A program made the translations under genes and the position numbers. Source: Phoebastria nigripes (taxonomy: Eukaryota > Chordata > Aves > Procellariiformes > Diomedeidae). From it: a stretch of 64,000 nucleotides of DNA. The stretch spans positions 845,385 to 909,384 of the forward strand of contig JAYKAV010003266.1 of the NCBI GenBank assembly GCA_035582835.1, given 5' to 3'. A model generated the notes under the pieces. The model was not told the DNA's origin. It ran no database searches and saw nothing but the letters and a program-made list of their open reading frames with translations. Below, one piece after another: positions 21,418 through 42,586 of the stretch; positions within the stretch are counted from its first letter, which is position 1; the number at the start of each line of letters is the position of its first letter.

Positions 21418-24400
21418 CTAATTGCTGAGGTGCAGCGCGTGGAGGTCTGCGGCGAGGCCATCCTCTGCCGGGCTCTCGTCCTCATAGGGGTAGCCCGTGT
21501 AGCCGCCCTCCCCTCTGCAGTACCTGAGGAACCTGTGGGCGCAGAGCGAGGGGAGTGTGGGCAGGAGGTGGCACTGGCCTCGCTGCCTGCAATGGCCTNG
21601 CTGCCTCCAGGCGCTGTCCGCAGACGGCAGGGAAGAGCAGGCAGGTGCTCGTGAGCATCATCTGTGGTGACGGCCAGGCGCAGCNGGGCAGGGCTCACCT
21701 CTGCCAGTGGTGGTCCTTGCTGAGCACGGCCGGGTTACCCACCACGATCAGCAGAGCTTTGGCCCTGGTGACGGCCACATTGAACCTCTGAAGAGAGAAC
21801 AAGAGCAAGGGCTTTACCCTGCAGCAGCACCTCTCGGCCCCCTCCCCAGTGCCGCCTGGGTGCAGGCAGCTCCGGTGCAGCACCGAGCATCTGGAGCAGC
21901 TCTGCCTGCCTGCGGGGCACTGGAGGGGAGTAGGGGGTGCCGAGGGAGAGGGGCCTGCTTGGGGCAGCACAGTACCTTGGGGTTCTTGAGGAAGCCCAGC
22001 TTGAAGGTCTGGTCGAGCTGGAGGTACTCGCTGCAGCTGCGCACGGTGGAGATGAGGATGACGCGCCGCTCCTGGCCCTGGAACTCCTCCACGGAGCCCA
22101 CCTGGGGCAGGGAGAGCAGGTGAGGGGCCAGGGAGCACCCCTGGGCTGGGGCTGGCAGGGCTCCCTCCACCCGTGGCAGGGTGGGCTCCTCTCCCCCCTG
22201 CACCCGGGACTGTACCTTCAGCAGGCTGATGTCTGGCAGTGTCCGCAGGACAGGGTCCAGGGAGTTGATGGCTTTCCGGATCTTCTCCACCTGGGGGGGG
22301 GGGGGGGGGGGGGCACACAGCACAGTCCAGCCGCCATGGAGCCGTCCTTGTGTGCCAGCCCTGGGGCTGCCCATCTGTCCCAGTGCCCCCTGTCCCCTGG
22401 GGGGGTCTCTGCCCATCCCCTGCCTGCAGAGCCATGCCCCTCACCTGCTTCCTGTAGGGAGAGATGATGCCGACCTCCTTGGGCGAGACGCTGGGGCAGC
22501 CCCCCTTGCCCCGGCTCTGCAGCAGCTTCTTGAGGTAGTGGACCAGCACCTCAATCTCAGCCGTGTTGAAGAACGAGGGGCTCTTGGCCTCTCTCCGGTC
22601 TTCCCCGCAAACCCCGTGGAAGATGATGGGGAAGCCCTGGGCGTGGAGAGCGTTGGGCTCTGCTCTGCCTGCAGCTCGGGGCTCCCCCCCAGGCCCCCTC
22701 CCTGCTGCCCCCCTCACTTTTTTGGGAAGCTCCTCCCAGGCGCAATACAGACTCCGGACATCGAGCTCGTCGCTCTCACAGACCTTCAGCTCGCTGTCAT
22801 AGAAGAGTTCGTTGGGGATCCTGAGGATGGCCTCATGGGACCTGGCAGAGGCAGGACAGTGCCCAGGGCGGATGCCATGCGGACCCAGCACCCTCCTGGG
22901 CACCGTGCATCCAGGACAGCAGGTGCGGTCCCNTCTCCCGCACCAACCGGGGCACTACGAGGCTCTGGGGAGCCAGAGCCCAGAGTGCACGGGCAGATCC
23001 TGCACCGAGCTGCACTCAGCAGAGCAGCCCCATCTCCTGCACCCGTCCCCATGCTGGCCCCGTCCCCACCTGTAGTTCCAGAGCAGTTTGGTGACGAACT
23101 GTGGGTCGTATCCTCTGCTCGATTTCTTGTACAGGGCGTTGTGCAGCATCAGCCTCTCCAGCAGCGAGGTGCCTGTGCCCAGCGAGACCCTATGGCTCCC
23201 CACAAGGCCACTGGGCCCCCGGGTGCCAGCAGCGCTCCCCCCCCTGTCCCTGCTCACCCAAGCCATGCTCGATGGCCAGCGGTGACCTCAGGACAGGGCC
23301 CAGCTGCTGGGGGTCTCCTGCCAGCACCAGCTGCCCCCCGTTGGGGTTGGTCTTCTGGTCCATGGCAGTCAGGAGCCCTAGGCAAGAGGGAGAGCTCAGC
23401 AGAGGATGGAGGGGGTCCCTGGGCCACGCAGAGACCCTGGTCCCCGAGACGGCAGCCACTCACCCGCAATGGCGACCACGCTCTCTGGCTCTACCGCCTG
23501 GCCACACTCGTCGATGAAGACATGGGAGAAAAACCCTGGGGGGAAGTTCGCTGATGCCAGCCTGGGGAAGAGGCGGAGTGAGGCTGCCTCGGCATTCTGC
23601 CCTGGCTGGCCGTCCTTCGTCCCCTCACCCTCGTCCTCCTGCAGAGGAGGGGTCACCCCTGCTGCCCGCCCTCCTCCACCCCCCCCTCCCCACTGCACCC
23701 CAGCGGGGCTGCCCTTGCAGCCTGGTTGCAAGGCAGCCCCTGGGTCCACCCGCCACAGGTGGTGGGGACAATCCCAAGTCCTCTGACCTTCCCGCTGTCA
23801 CCAGCGTGGTGATGAGGATCCGGTAGCGCCCCAGGTGCTCCTTGCTCAGGTATACATAGCAGCTCTGCTCATTGTCCCAGTTGCAGCAGGGCTGAAACAC
23901 AGGCATTTGGTGGGTTCTGCTCTCCCCAGCAGCCGCCAGCCCAGACATGCTGCGGGGTGCCAGGANGGAGGGGCAGGGACCTACCCTGATATCAGCAGGC
24001 ACCTCCTGGTAGCTCCTGGAGCTGGCGATGAGCCTGTAGATGTGCCGGGGGGCGATGTCCTTGATGAGGCGCTGGCACAGCAGGTCTGCGGCACTGTTGG
24101 AAGGGGCACAGGCCAAGATCCGTGCGTCCTTGAAGCANGTCCATACCTAGGTGGGAGGAGGGGATGACAGCACTGAGCCCCATGGGCTGAGGTGGGCAGC
24201 GATGCCCGGGGCTGGACCTGGGCACCGGCTGCTCACCTGCTTGATGGCCTCCACCAGGGTGACCGTCTTGCCAGTCCCAGGGGGGCCGAAGATGAGGTAT
24301 GGGGCTGGCCTGGACATCCCCGTCACGATGTGCGTCACAGCTCTGCACTGCTCCTCGTTCGCCTGCAGCTTGCGGTCGAACCACCTGCGGGAGCAGAGGC

Positions 24401-27400
24401 TGAGCATGACGGGTCCCTGTCCTCGCTCCTCCCCTCCCGCCCTGCAGGCATGGGGACTCACCGGGGCTGGAAGGCGCCTGTGAAGAGGGACTTGTGGCAG
24501 GAGGCAGAGGGGAAGAGGAGGCTGGACAAGCCACGCTGCATGGCCAGGGCTACAGCCCGGTGCTGGACCTGCAGCGGCAGCCGGCTGAAGGTGAAGGTCA
24601 CGTCGAACCTCAGGTTGTTCACAAACTTATTCTGCAGCCTGGGAAGGAGTGGTGTGAGCAGGGCGTGGGGACGCTCCTCCGCACCCTCCCCAGCCCTTCC
24701 CAGCCTGCGCCCAGCCTGCAGCGTGTCCAAGCGGGGCTGCCAGGGCCCTGCCAGCCTGGCTGGGGCTGGACACCACTCACTTGGAGGAGAAGCCCAGCCT
24801 GACCTTCTCCAGCTCCACGCTGTGCACGTAGCCCTTGTACTGGACGAGCGGGGAGCGGTCCCGCTCACTGCTCAGGTGGGCAAAGAGGTGGTCCCCCTTC
24901 AGCACGGACGGGCGGTTCTCAGCCACGCCAGGCACCTGTACCAAATGGCCAGCGTGAAGTTGTGCACCCCAGGAACCCCGGCACCCCTCCCGCCCCCCCG
25001 GCTCCCCTACGCACATTGAGGACCAGCAGCGCCCTGTCCTGCACCATGGGCACGTCCTGCATGTCATAGCGCCGGATGTCCACCTCCATCTGGATCTCCT
25101 CCAGGTGCAGCAGCAGCTGGAACTTCTGCTGGTAGTTCCCAGCCTGCAGAGGGGCCTCCAGCAGCGACCTGCGGGCAGCAGGGACATCACCGTGCCCCGG
25201 GGACACCTTGGCCAAGGGGCAGCGGGTGGGAGGCGCAGGGCTGGGCAGTGTTGCCCCCACCCCTCGGCACTCACCGCATGGCAGCCCAGCTGGAGCTGGC
25301 ACTGGCATTGGGTCCGAGCAGGATCGTGTCCTTGAGGCTCTTCGGGTACTGGTAGGTGCCCAGAGGGATTTCCCTCTCCAGTTCATTTTTCAGGGAGCTN
25401 GGCAGAGGGGACAGTGATGCCGCAGGGACTGCAGGGCTGGGGTACCCCTGGGCTGCAACCACCTGTGCCCCCAGCAAGCAGGGTGTCCCCAGCTGTCGCA
25501 CGGGGATGAAGCACTGTCCCAGGCTGCCAGACAGCCAGATCCCAAGGAGCTGAGCCTTGTCCCAGCTGGAGAACAGGCTGGGGCCCTCTGCACAGGATGG
25601 CAGCAGGTGACCCTGCCACGTACCTGTCGGGGGGGATGCCATCCTCGGTGATGACAGTGACAGGGCGCTGGAGGCTGGCCTGGTAAGGCTGGAAAGGCGC
25701 CGATGGCCCCAGGTCCTTGGCCAGCTGGCTCTCAGCGATGGCAGCGATGTAGCGCCCGATGCTGAAGGGCTCACCCGGCTCCTTGGTGAACTCAAAGACC
25801 ACCATGGCACGGAAGTACCCATTGCAGGTGGTCAGGCACCGCACCTGGATGGGGTACGTGCCGCCTGCGAGGCAAAGAGGCAAGAGCTGGGTCCTGCATC
25901 TCCTCCGGCGGGGCAGGGCGCAGGGCAGGGGAAAGGGCCCTACCTGGGTGCAGCAGCAGGGACTGGCCCTGTGTTGCCCCTTGCTCGTCCGCGAAGGAGA
26001 GCTCCCGCGACCGCTGGCGTGGCTGGCACCGCTGCAGCGTCACGGCCTCTGCCCCGTGGTTCTGCACGAGGACGGTGACCGTCCGGGGCTCACCGGGCAC
26101 CACTGGGAAGCGGATGTGCCCGTTGCCCTGGTCGTGCTCCGAGATGATCTCTACCCCATGCTTCCCGCTGATGAACTCAGCCCTGCAGGAAGGGAGGGTC
26201 AGGCTTTCCCAGCTGGAGTGGGGGATCCCAGGGGCCATGCCGGGGCAGGCGTGGGCAGGGTGCTGCTGGTCATACCACTTCTTGGCACGGCTCTGAGGCA
26301 CTTGTGGACAGGAGCTGGGCTGCTGCCCTGAGGCAGATGCAGACGCCAACACCTCTACATTCGTTCTGGGTCTCCGGTACTGGTCTGCCACCACTACACG
26401 CCTCTTCTCCTGTGAGGACCAGCCAGCATCAGTGTGGCCCCGGGGTCCTGCCACGGCTGGGGGCTCCTGTGGAGCCAGTCCTGGTGGGTGCAGGAGCCGC
26501 TGCACTGCCCCAGCCCGGGGCCTCCCTCACCTTCTTGAAGTGCACTGACTGCCNGTGCACCTGCGCCTGGTGGTTCACCCTCAGCGCGTACAAGACACAG
26601 GAGAAGCTGGGTGTTTTTGTATCAGTCCTGCACAGACAAGGGAGAGAGGTTTCCGCGTGGGACGGAGCATGGCTGGGCTGCAGCACGGCTGGGCTGCAGC
26701 ATGGCTGGGCTGCCAGGGGCACAGGCAGCTGAGAGGAGGCAAGCGGGAAGGGAGGGTGAAGCGGGGCAGAGGCTGAGGTGAGGGGCACTCTGGTGACTCC
26801 CCTCTGCACTGGGAGAGGGAGAAGAACTGGGGCTTTTCACTGGCCCATGCAAATCTTACATCCCTGCAGGATGCTCCAGCAACTCCATGCTGTGGCATGG
26901 CTGTTAAAGCTGTGCCATGGCCGTTACAGCTGTGCCACGGCATCGCTGTCTGGCCGTGCAGTCCCTGTCCCTGCCAGCATGCAGGCGGCAACGGGGCAGG
27001 GACGCATCCCTGTCCCCAGATCCTTCAGGGGCTGAGCCGGCACAGATGAGGGTTCCTCCAAGGCATGGCCACAGCGCTCCTGGCAGCGATGCCTCCCCAG
27101 GCACCTCCTCCCACACGCCGGGGCACGTCCTACAGCCTGCGGTGGGCTGAACCCCAGCTTTGCCAATGATTAACAGCAGTGACATTGCACAGGGGCCAGT
27201 GTGACTGGTGTCATTGGGGTGAGACGGGGAGTGTGGCAGGCAGCGGGTGTTCGAAGCCATGCCAGGCGGCTGCCAGCGGGTCCTGCAGCTGGGGAACATC
27301 CCAGCAAGGCCATGGNGACATGGAGGGGCTTGGGGGCATGCTCGGTTGGTGTCCAGAGAGGCAGCTCTGCCTCTCGCTGCATCCGAAGCCCAGTAGGACA

Positions 27401-27889
27401 CAGGCTGCCCCAGCAATGCTGCTCTGTTTTCTCCGTGCCTGGAGAGAGNGGAGCCCCTGTGTTTGAATTTAACTGGTCCAGGTGGTCTTCACTGCTCGGA
27501 AAGCACAAACTCCTCCATCCCACCCCGGCAGGTGATGAAGGAGAGCCCCCAAAGCCCCCACCTGCTCCCCAGTGCTACCTTCACACCCAGCTCCTGGCCG
27601 GAAGCCCGAGCAATGCTGGCCGGGGACCAGTGATGCTGGCCAGGGGAACGGGCGATGCCAGCCAGGGACCGGTGATGCTGGTCAGGGGAATGGATGATGC
27701 TGGCTGGGGGGACTGTCCCAGGCGATGCTGCCCGGGTCTGGCCGAGGGCTCTCACCTGCCCCGAAACTCCTGGATGTAGATGCTCCGCAGCGTGTCCCGC
27801 CGGCTCTCCTGCTCCCGGCCCGTGTCCTGCAGGAACTGCACGAACTGATCCCCCCACTGCCTGGTCTCCGTCATGCTGAACCGCGGCAT
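21418..27889 (-). CDS. MOV10: MOV10, SF1 RNA helicase
   Basis: MOV10 is a UPF1-like 5'-3' RNA helicase linked to Argonaute silencing and to restriction of retroelements and RNA viruses. Exons, in transcript order: 27889-27756, 26627-26531, 26409-26276, 26182-25944, 25864-25624, 25397-25275, 25168-25015, 24935-24781, 24638-24462, 24384-24237, 24146-23985, 23891-23788, 23561-23464, 23377-23258, 23172-23070, 22841-22718, 22636-22445, 22290-22216, 22101-21976, 21787-21699, 21532-21418. They give 969 aa in one frame (human 1003). Motifs: Walker A Gly-Pro-Pro-Gly-Thr-Gly-Lys-Thr (518-525), Walker B Asp-Glu-Cys-Gly (640-643), Gly-Asp-Pro-Gln-Gln-Leu (676-681), Glu-Glu-Phe-Gln-Gly-Gln-Glu-Arg (865-872) and [10 protein letters not shown] (903-912). 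The first Met is taken as start; a second in-frame Met is residue 6. Ns at 24138 and 26554 are exonic. The C-terminal tail after the helicase core is shorter than in human. Confidence 0.95.
22293..22313. repeat. 21-G homopolymer (poly-C acceptor tract of MOV10)
   Basis: A run of 21 G on the plus strand. On the MOV10 strand it is 21 consecutive C running straight into the AG acceptor of the exon at 22290-22216, so it forms that exon's whole polypyrimidine tract. Exact length may be affected by assembly. Confidence 0.9.
26665..26712. repeat. 16-bp tandem repeat in MOV10 intron 1
   Basis: Two near-identical copies of ATGGCTGGGCTGCAGC (the second starting AC) and a partial third, arranged head to tail. 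Confidence 0.8.
26893..26944. repeat. Diverged tandem repeat of about 22 bp in MOV10 intron 1
   Basis: Two and a half imperfect copies of a unit built on TGTGCCATGGCCGTTACAGC, differing by a few substitutions. Confidence 0.65.
27612..27710. repeat. 20-22-bp minisatellite in MOV10 intron 1
   Basis: Imperfect copies start at about 27612, 27632, 27653, 27673 and 27695. Each opens with GATGCTGGC or a close variant and ends in GGGGA-rich sequence. The repeat lies 45 bp inside the intron from the exon 1 donor. Confidence 0.8.
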
Positions 27890-27892
27890 GGC

Positions 27893-28020
27893 TGAGCCGA
27901 GCTGTGCCGAGCAGTGCCGTGCCGAGCTGTGCCGAAGTGTGCCGTGCCGAGCCGGGCTGAGGTGTGCCGTGCCGTGCCGTGCCGTGCCGTGCCGTGCCGT
28001 GCCGGGCTGGGCTGGGCTGA
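27893..28020. repeat. GCCGT pentamer microsatellite with imperfect flanks
   Basis: Seven perfect GCCGT units at 27966-28000 lie inside a longer degenerate array of GCCGT, GCCGA and GCTGT units. The array begins only a few bases upstream of the MOV10 ATG, so part of it is probably 5' UTR. Confidence 0.88.
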
Positions 28021-28042
28021 GCCGGGGCTGGCCCCGCAGGGA

Positions 28043-28058
28043 GAAACGAAAGCGAAAG
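28043..28058 (-). promoter_or_regulatory. MOV10: Interferon-stimulated response element (ISRE/IRF site)
   Basis: The plus strand reads GAAACGAAAGCGAAAG. On the MOV10 strand this gives TTTCGCTTTCG, an exact TTTCNNTTTC core as bound by ISGF3 and IRF proteins, with a third overlapping GAAA. It lies 154 bp upstream of the MOV10 start codon. Mammalian MOV10 is interferon-inducible, so the site fits the gene. Function here is inferred. Confidence 0.75.
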
Positions 28059-28160
28059 GGGCCGTGCGCCCTGCGGGCCCGCCCGCCCGGGGCTGAGGGG
28101 GCCGGGGGGGCCGAGGGGGCCGGGGGGCGGCTCCTGCCCGGCGCCTCTGGCCCCGCAGCC

Positions 28161-30300
28161 CGGTAGCATCGCCCCGTGCCCGGTAAGGGGAGAGCCTCGC
28201 CCGGGGTCCCGCACCCCACAGAGGGTCCCGGCTGCGGGATACACCCAGTCGCGGGAGTTGCCCTGGCTGCGTGCGGAGGGGCGGGGGCTGGCCCGACCCG
28301 GGGCCCCGAGGGGTGCACCCCCCCCTCGCAGGGCTACCCCAGAAGTGACGGACACGTGCCCGAACCAGGCTGTGGTTGCAGGGCTGTGGGGGAGCCGAGC
28401 TGTTGAGAGTCAAAGGTCTGGGCTAGTTGTCATCCCCCGGCCTGCAGCCCTGGCAGTAATTGCCCCCCGAGAGGGAGAGCAGAGGCTGCCAGCTCACACC
28501 CATGCTGCTGTCAGGGCAGGAGAGGTGCCCAGCTGCGTTGCATCGCTGTATCCAATGATGAGGGGCAAGAGCTCCCAGAGCTCACACGGCTGCTCTATAA
28601 CTAGGGCAGCAGCAGCAGTAAGAACTGGTTTCTNTGTTTGTCTCTGGTTTCCTGTGCTTTCACCCTCCAGCCTGCCTAGTGAGGATGTGATCCCTGACCT
28701 GCTTCTGTAAAATGGCTCAAGACCCTGGNACTGCTCACGGTGCTGCCTGGCTGCTGCTTTTTGCCTTGTCTGTGGCCCAAGGATGTTGGGGTAAGTCTGC
28801 TGTTTTCTCCACCTCAGCTCAGGTGGCTTTTCCTTTGACACAAGCCCTACTAATGACCTGCCACTGTCTGGAGGTGGCTGATAAGACTGTGGTGGTGTAG
28901 GGCCCCTTGCAGGTTGTGGGAGGGCTCTGAGGCTTGAAAAAATGGGGATGTTGCCTTTGGAGAAGTTGTTTGTAAGTCTTTCTGTCATGTATTGCAGGCA
29001 GAATCCTGGAGCTTTAAGCTTTGATCTTGCAAACAGATAGGAAAGCTCTTTCCATGGGGGGCAGCTGGGTAGCCCAGCTGCTGTCTGGGCTGGCAGGACC
29101 TGTCCTGCAGTGCTGGGCTGGGCTGGCTTTGCNTTCGCTGGCTCAGTTAAGCTGCAGTGCCTGCTTACTGTGATTCATCTGAGGTCAGGCTTTGACTTTT
29201 GTACACATCAACAGAGCCAACCCAGGATATACATTGCTCTGGAGCTGGCCTCAGTCTCCACTGAAGCCTCTGGTCTCCAGCAGACAATAGCCGATGGCTT
29301 TAAGGATTAGAATGCCTCCGGGCATGTGTCACCACGGGGCTGGCACTTGCTTAGTGCCCCAGTAGCGGTGAGTCACGCCAAGTGTTGCTTTCCTAAGGAA
29401 GAGATAGGAGCTGGGAAGGGGCTAGGCCTGGGATAGCTGAGCCTGCTGTAGAGAAGGCTGGTGGGGGAGAAGGGCCAGGAGGCAGCCAGGGAATGAGTCG
29501 GCCCAAAGGATGATTAGCTAAAGATTTGGAGAAGGACAAAGAGATAGAAACGGTCTTAAGGCTGGAACAAGTGGTGGTGAACTACTTGCAGTGTAACTAA
29601 CCCGGGGCGGGAAAAGACTAGCCTTGAGGCAGATAAAAGCTCTGTTGTGTGCACAACCTTATCTTGGGCCCCGCTTCAGCTTCACATTCTTGGAATTGCT
29701 GCAGTGCTTGTCTGGATGGGACCATGGCCACAGACCACAGCACCTTAGGTGCTTGTCCACATAACCTTTCATCTCCTCTAGGCGCCGCAGCCAGGGAGGA
29801 AACCCTTTCTACAAACACCGCTGGCAGAAGCACTGTCCTTGAGTAGNTCTTTGCACAGCAGCGTGCAAATCCTCCAGAAGACAGTCCTGCTTTGTCCAGC
29901 GCACCCGGCATAGGACGCATCCAGCAGTTAGTGCTCCACAAGCTGAGCAGAAGACGTGAGGTAGGCGTTACAGTCAGACACAGATGATGAGTGGAATAAC
30001 CTTGCCTGCTATGTTTTCCCTGGGGTGAAGTGCTTCATTAGAGCTGTGTGGCTGTTTTTCTTTTAATTTGAAAGTTCTTAGACCTCCAGTTCCCTGGTCT
30101 GCGTACCAGGATGGGAGCATCACCTGTGGGTTTGCAAGCAATACCACCCCTGCTTTCAGGCTGTTACCTGTAGGACCTGCCTTCATCACAAGCTAACAGA
30201 AGTGAGACCATGAAAGAACAGACACAAATGGCTTTAAAACAAAGACCAGTGTATTTCTACTAGACTATTTGATACAGAGGATGCCTGCAGGATGAATGGT
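28161..30300. other. Intergenic region between MOV10 promoter and CAPZA1 3' end
   Basis: Both flanking genes are on the minus strand. The left part is GC-rich and fades to mixed composition by 28.7 kb. I found no convincing exon. The segment 29320-29700 contains a TATA-like GATAAAAGC near 29630 and might be an old LTR fragment, but I could not define its ends. Confidence 0.5.
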
Positions 30301-30327
30301 CAGTCTCAACAGCAAATACAAATATAT

Positions 30328-30333
30328 TTTATT
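30328..30333 (-). terminator. CAPZA1: CAPZA1 distal polyadenylation signal
   Basis: TTTATT on the plus strand is AATAAA for CAPZA1, about 1.3 kb after the stop codon. It is the most distal candidate before the sequence loses resemblance to AT-rich UTR. Confidence 0.55.
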
Positions 30334-30804
30334 TAGACAAAACTTCTCACAAAGGATAGACACACTTATTTTGTGGTTATTATGGTGCAAAACCTGAAGT
30401 GTAATGCACAGGCAGTCCCATCCCTATCTTCCCAACCCCCTTCTTTGTGTGTTTAAAAATAGGAAGACACTAGCCAGTTTAAAAACCAGAACCTACAAGA
30501 AGGCCCAGTGATAACCAAGTGCAAACAAAGCAAAGTGAGTTCACCAAAGGGGTTTCATTTTGCAGTGAATCCATGTTCCGAGTTCTGACTGAGAAAAGCA
30601 CATGCATGCCCCTTCAACGTCCCCTTAAGAGAAACTGGTAGGACTGCTGGTTTTGATTTTACAGAAAAACAAAGTAAAGTAACATAGAGCAAGCATTTAG
30701 AGAGCAATGAAGAGATTAATTCCAAAATCCCCTTTAAGTATGACAAGAAACTGGCCACAACTGAGACAAAATGGAAAGGTTTTTTTCTCTCACTTTGGTG
30801 CAAG

Positions 30805-30810
30805 TTTATT
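30805..30810 (-). terminator. CAPZA1: CAPZA1 proximal polyadenylation signal
   Basis: Overlapping TTTATTTATT on the plus strand gives AATAAATAAA for CAPZA1, about 860 bp after the stop codon. Two signals suggest alternative 3' ends. Confidence 0.55.
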
Positions 30811-31665
30811 TATTTTGTACACTATCCATCCATACACCTGTGATACAAATTCCATGAACCTGCCACAAAGCATTAAAGCAGAACATACCTATTATTCTGT
30901 AGACATTTGCNTTTTTAATCACTATCCAGCCTACATGGATCAGCAGTGATTCAACACAGGAACTTGTAGTTCTGTAAAAATGCAGATGTCTGATAACCGT
31001 ACATACATGAAGGAGGGGAGAGCAAAAATGTTCACTTTTAGGGAACATGACTCAAATCTTCAGATTAAAAAAAAAAAAANAAAAAATCTATTACGTCCCT
31101 GGAAGAGCTGGCTGTGTAGGGATTTCTGTAAAGGATCTTGTAAACTCATTTTATAGAGTAAAATCTAGCCTGCAGGCTTTTTGCTTTGTGGAGGTCAGTA
31201 ATAAGGATACATGAGGACTTACTGTATCTTGCAGCATAGCGCCTTGAGCTGTTGGCAGATTTGACAAACTTACTGGAGTACCTGGAGTGCTGTATACGGG
31301 TGAAGGGAATGCTCTGCACCCTCAGCTGTATTTATAATAGGGCTTTTCCAGCTAGGAAGTTTTCCAACCAGTACAATCAGTGATTGAAAACACCTATACT
31401 TCTGAACCATGAATGTGGCTTAATTAAAATGACCTATCAGTAAATGCAGTCACAACAGGAAGTTTATGCAGCAGGAAACACAAAACACAAAGACAATGCT
31501 ATTTGTTCCACAGTTCTCTCTGAGGCTAGAAAACCTGTTAACTTTGAAAGCCCTAGAAAAATGCTGCACTGGTTTAGAAACCATCTACTTGGCATAGGAC
31601 CACTTTTTTTTTTTTTTTTTTTTTTTTTTGCACACAAACATTTCATCAATCTCCTTATTTCCGCA

Positions 31666-42210
<10,545 letters not shown>

Positions 42211-42586
42211 TTTGGCAGCTCTGGGCCCGGCCCGGCCCCGCGCGGAGCATGCCGGGAGCGGCGAACTGGGCGCCGCCGCCAGGCTGGGCCGGAAGCGCGG
42301 CCAGCGCCATGTTGGCTGCGGGCAGGCGCCGCGCGGCGGCCATCGTAGGAGCGGGCGGGCCCGCCCGGGATGGGGAGGGCCGCGTCGGCAGGGCCGCAGC
42401 GGCCGGGGGCGGCGCGGGGCCCTTCGGGGCTCCCGGGCCGCGGCGTGGGGGGGACACTCGGGTCGCGCCCCGCCGGTGGGGGAGCGGTGATGGGCTCGGG
42501 GAGCAGGCTGCCCGCGCTGGCGGAGCCCACCGGGCCCCGCCCCGCCGCACGGCCCGCCCCTCTCCCGGCGTCCCCCGGCGGCGGCC

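Larger units (their letters stand above)
27890..28160 (-). promoter_or_regulatory. MOV10: MOV10 CpG-rich 5' region and likely promoter
   Basis: CpG-dense DNA directly upstream of the MOV10 start codon. It contains a GCC-rich pentamer repeat and, farther out, an interferon-response-element match. No TATA box is obvious. The transcription start cannot be fixed from sequence. Confidence 0.7.
30310..31665 (-). other. CAPZA1: CAPZA1 3' untranslated region
   Basis: AT-rich non-coding sequence after the TAA. It includes an A-rich homopolymer at about 31067-31086 interrupted by an N, and a T-run of about 26 at 31604-31629 starting roughly 40 bp past the stop codon. The downstream limit depends on which poly(A) signal is used. 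Confidence 0.65.
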
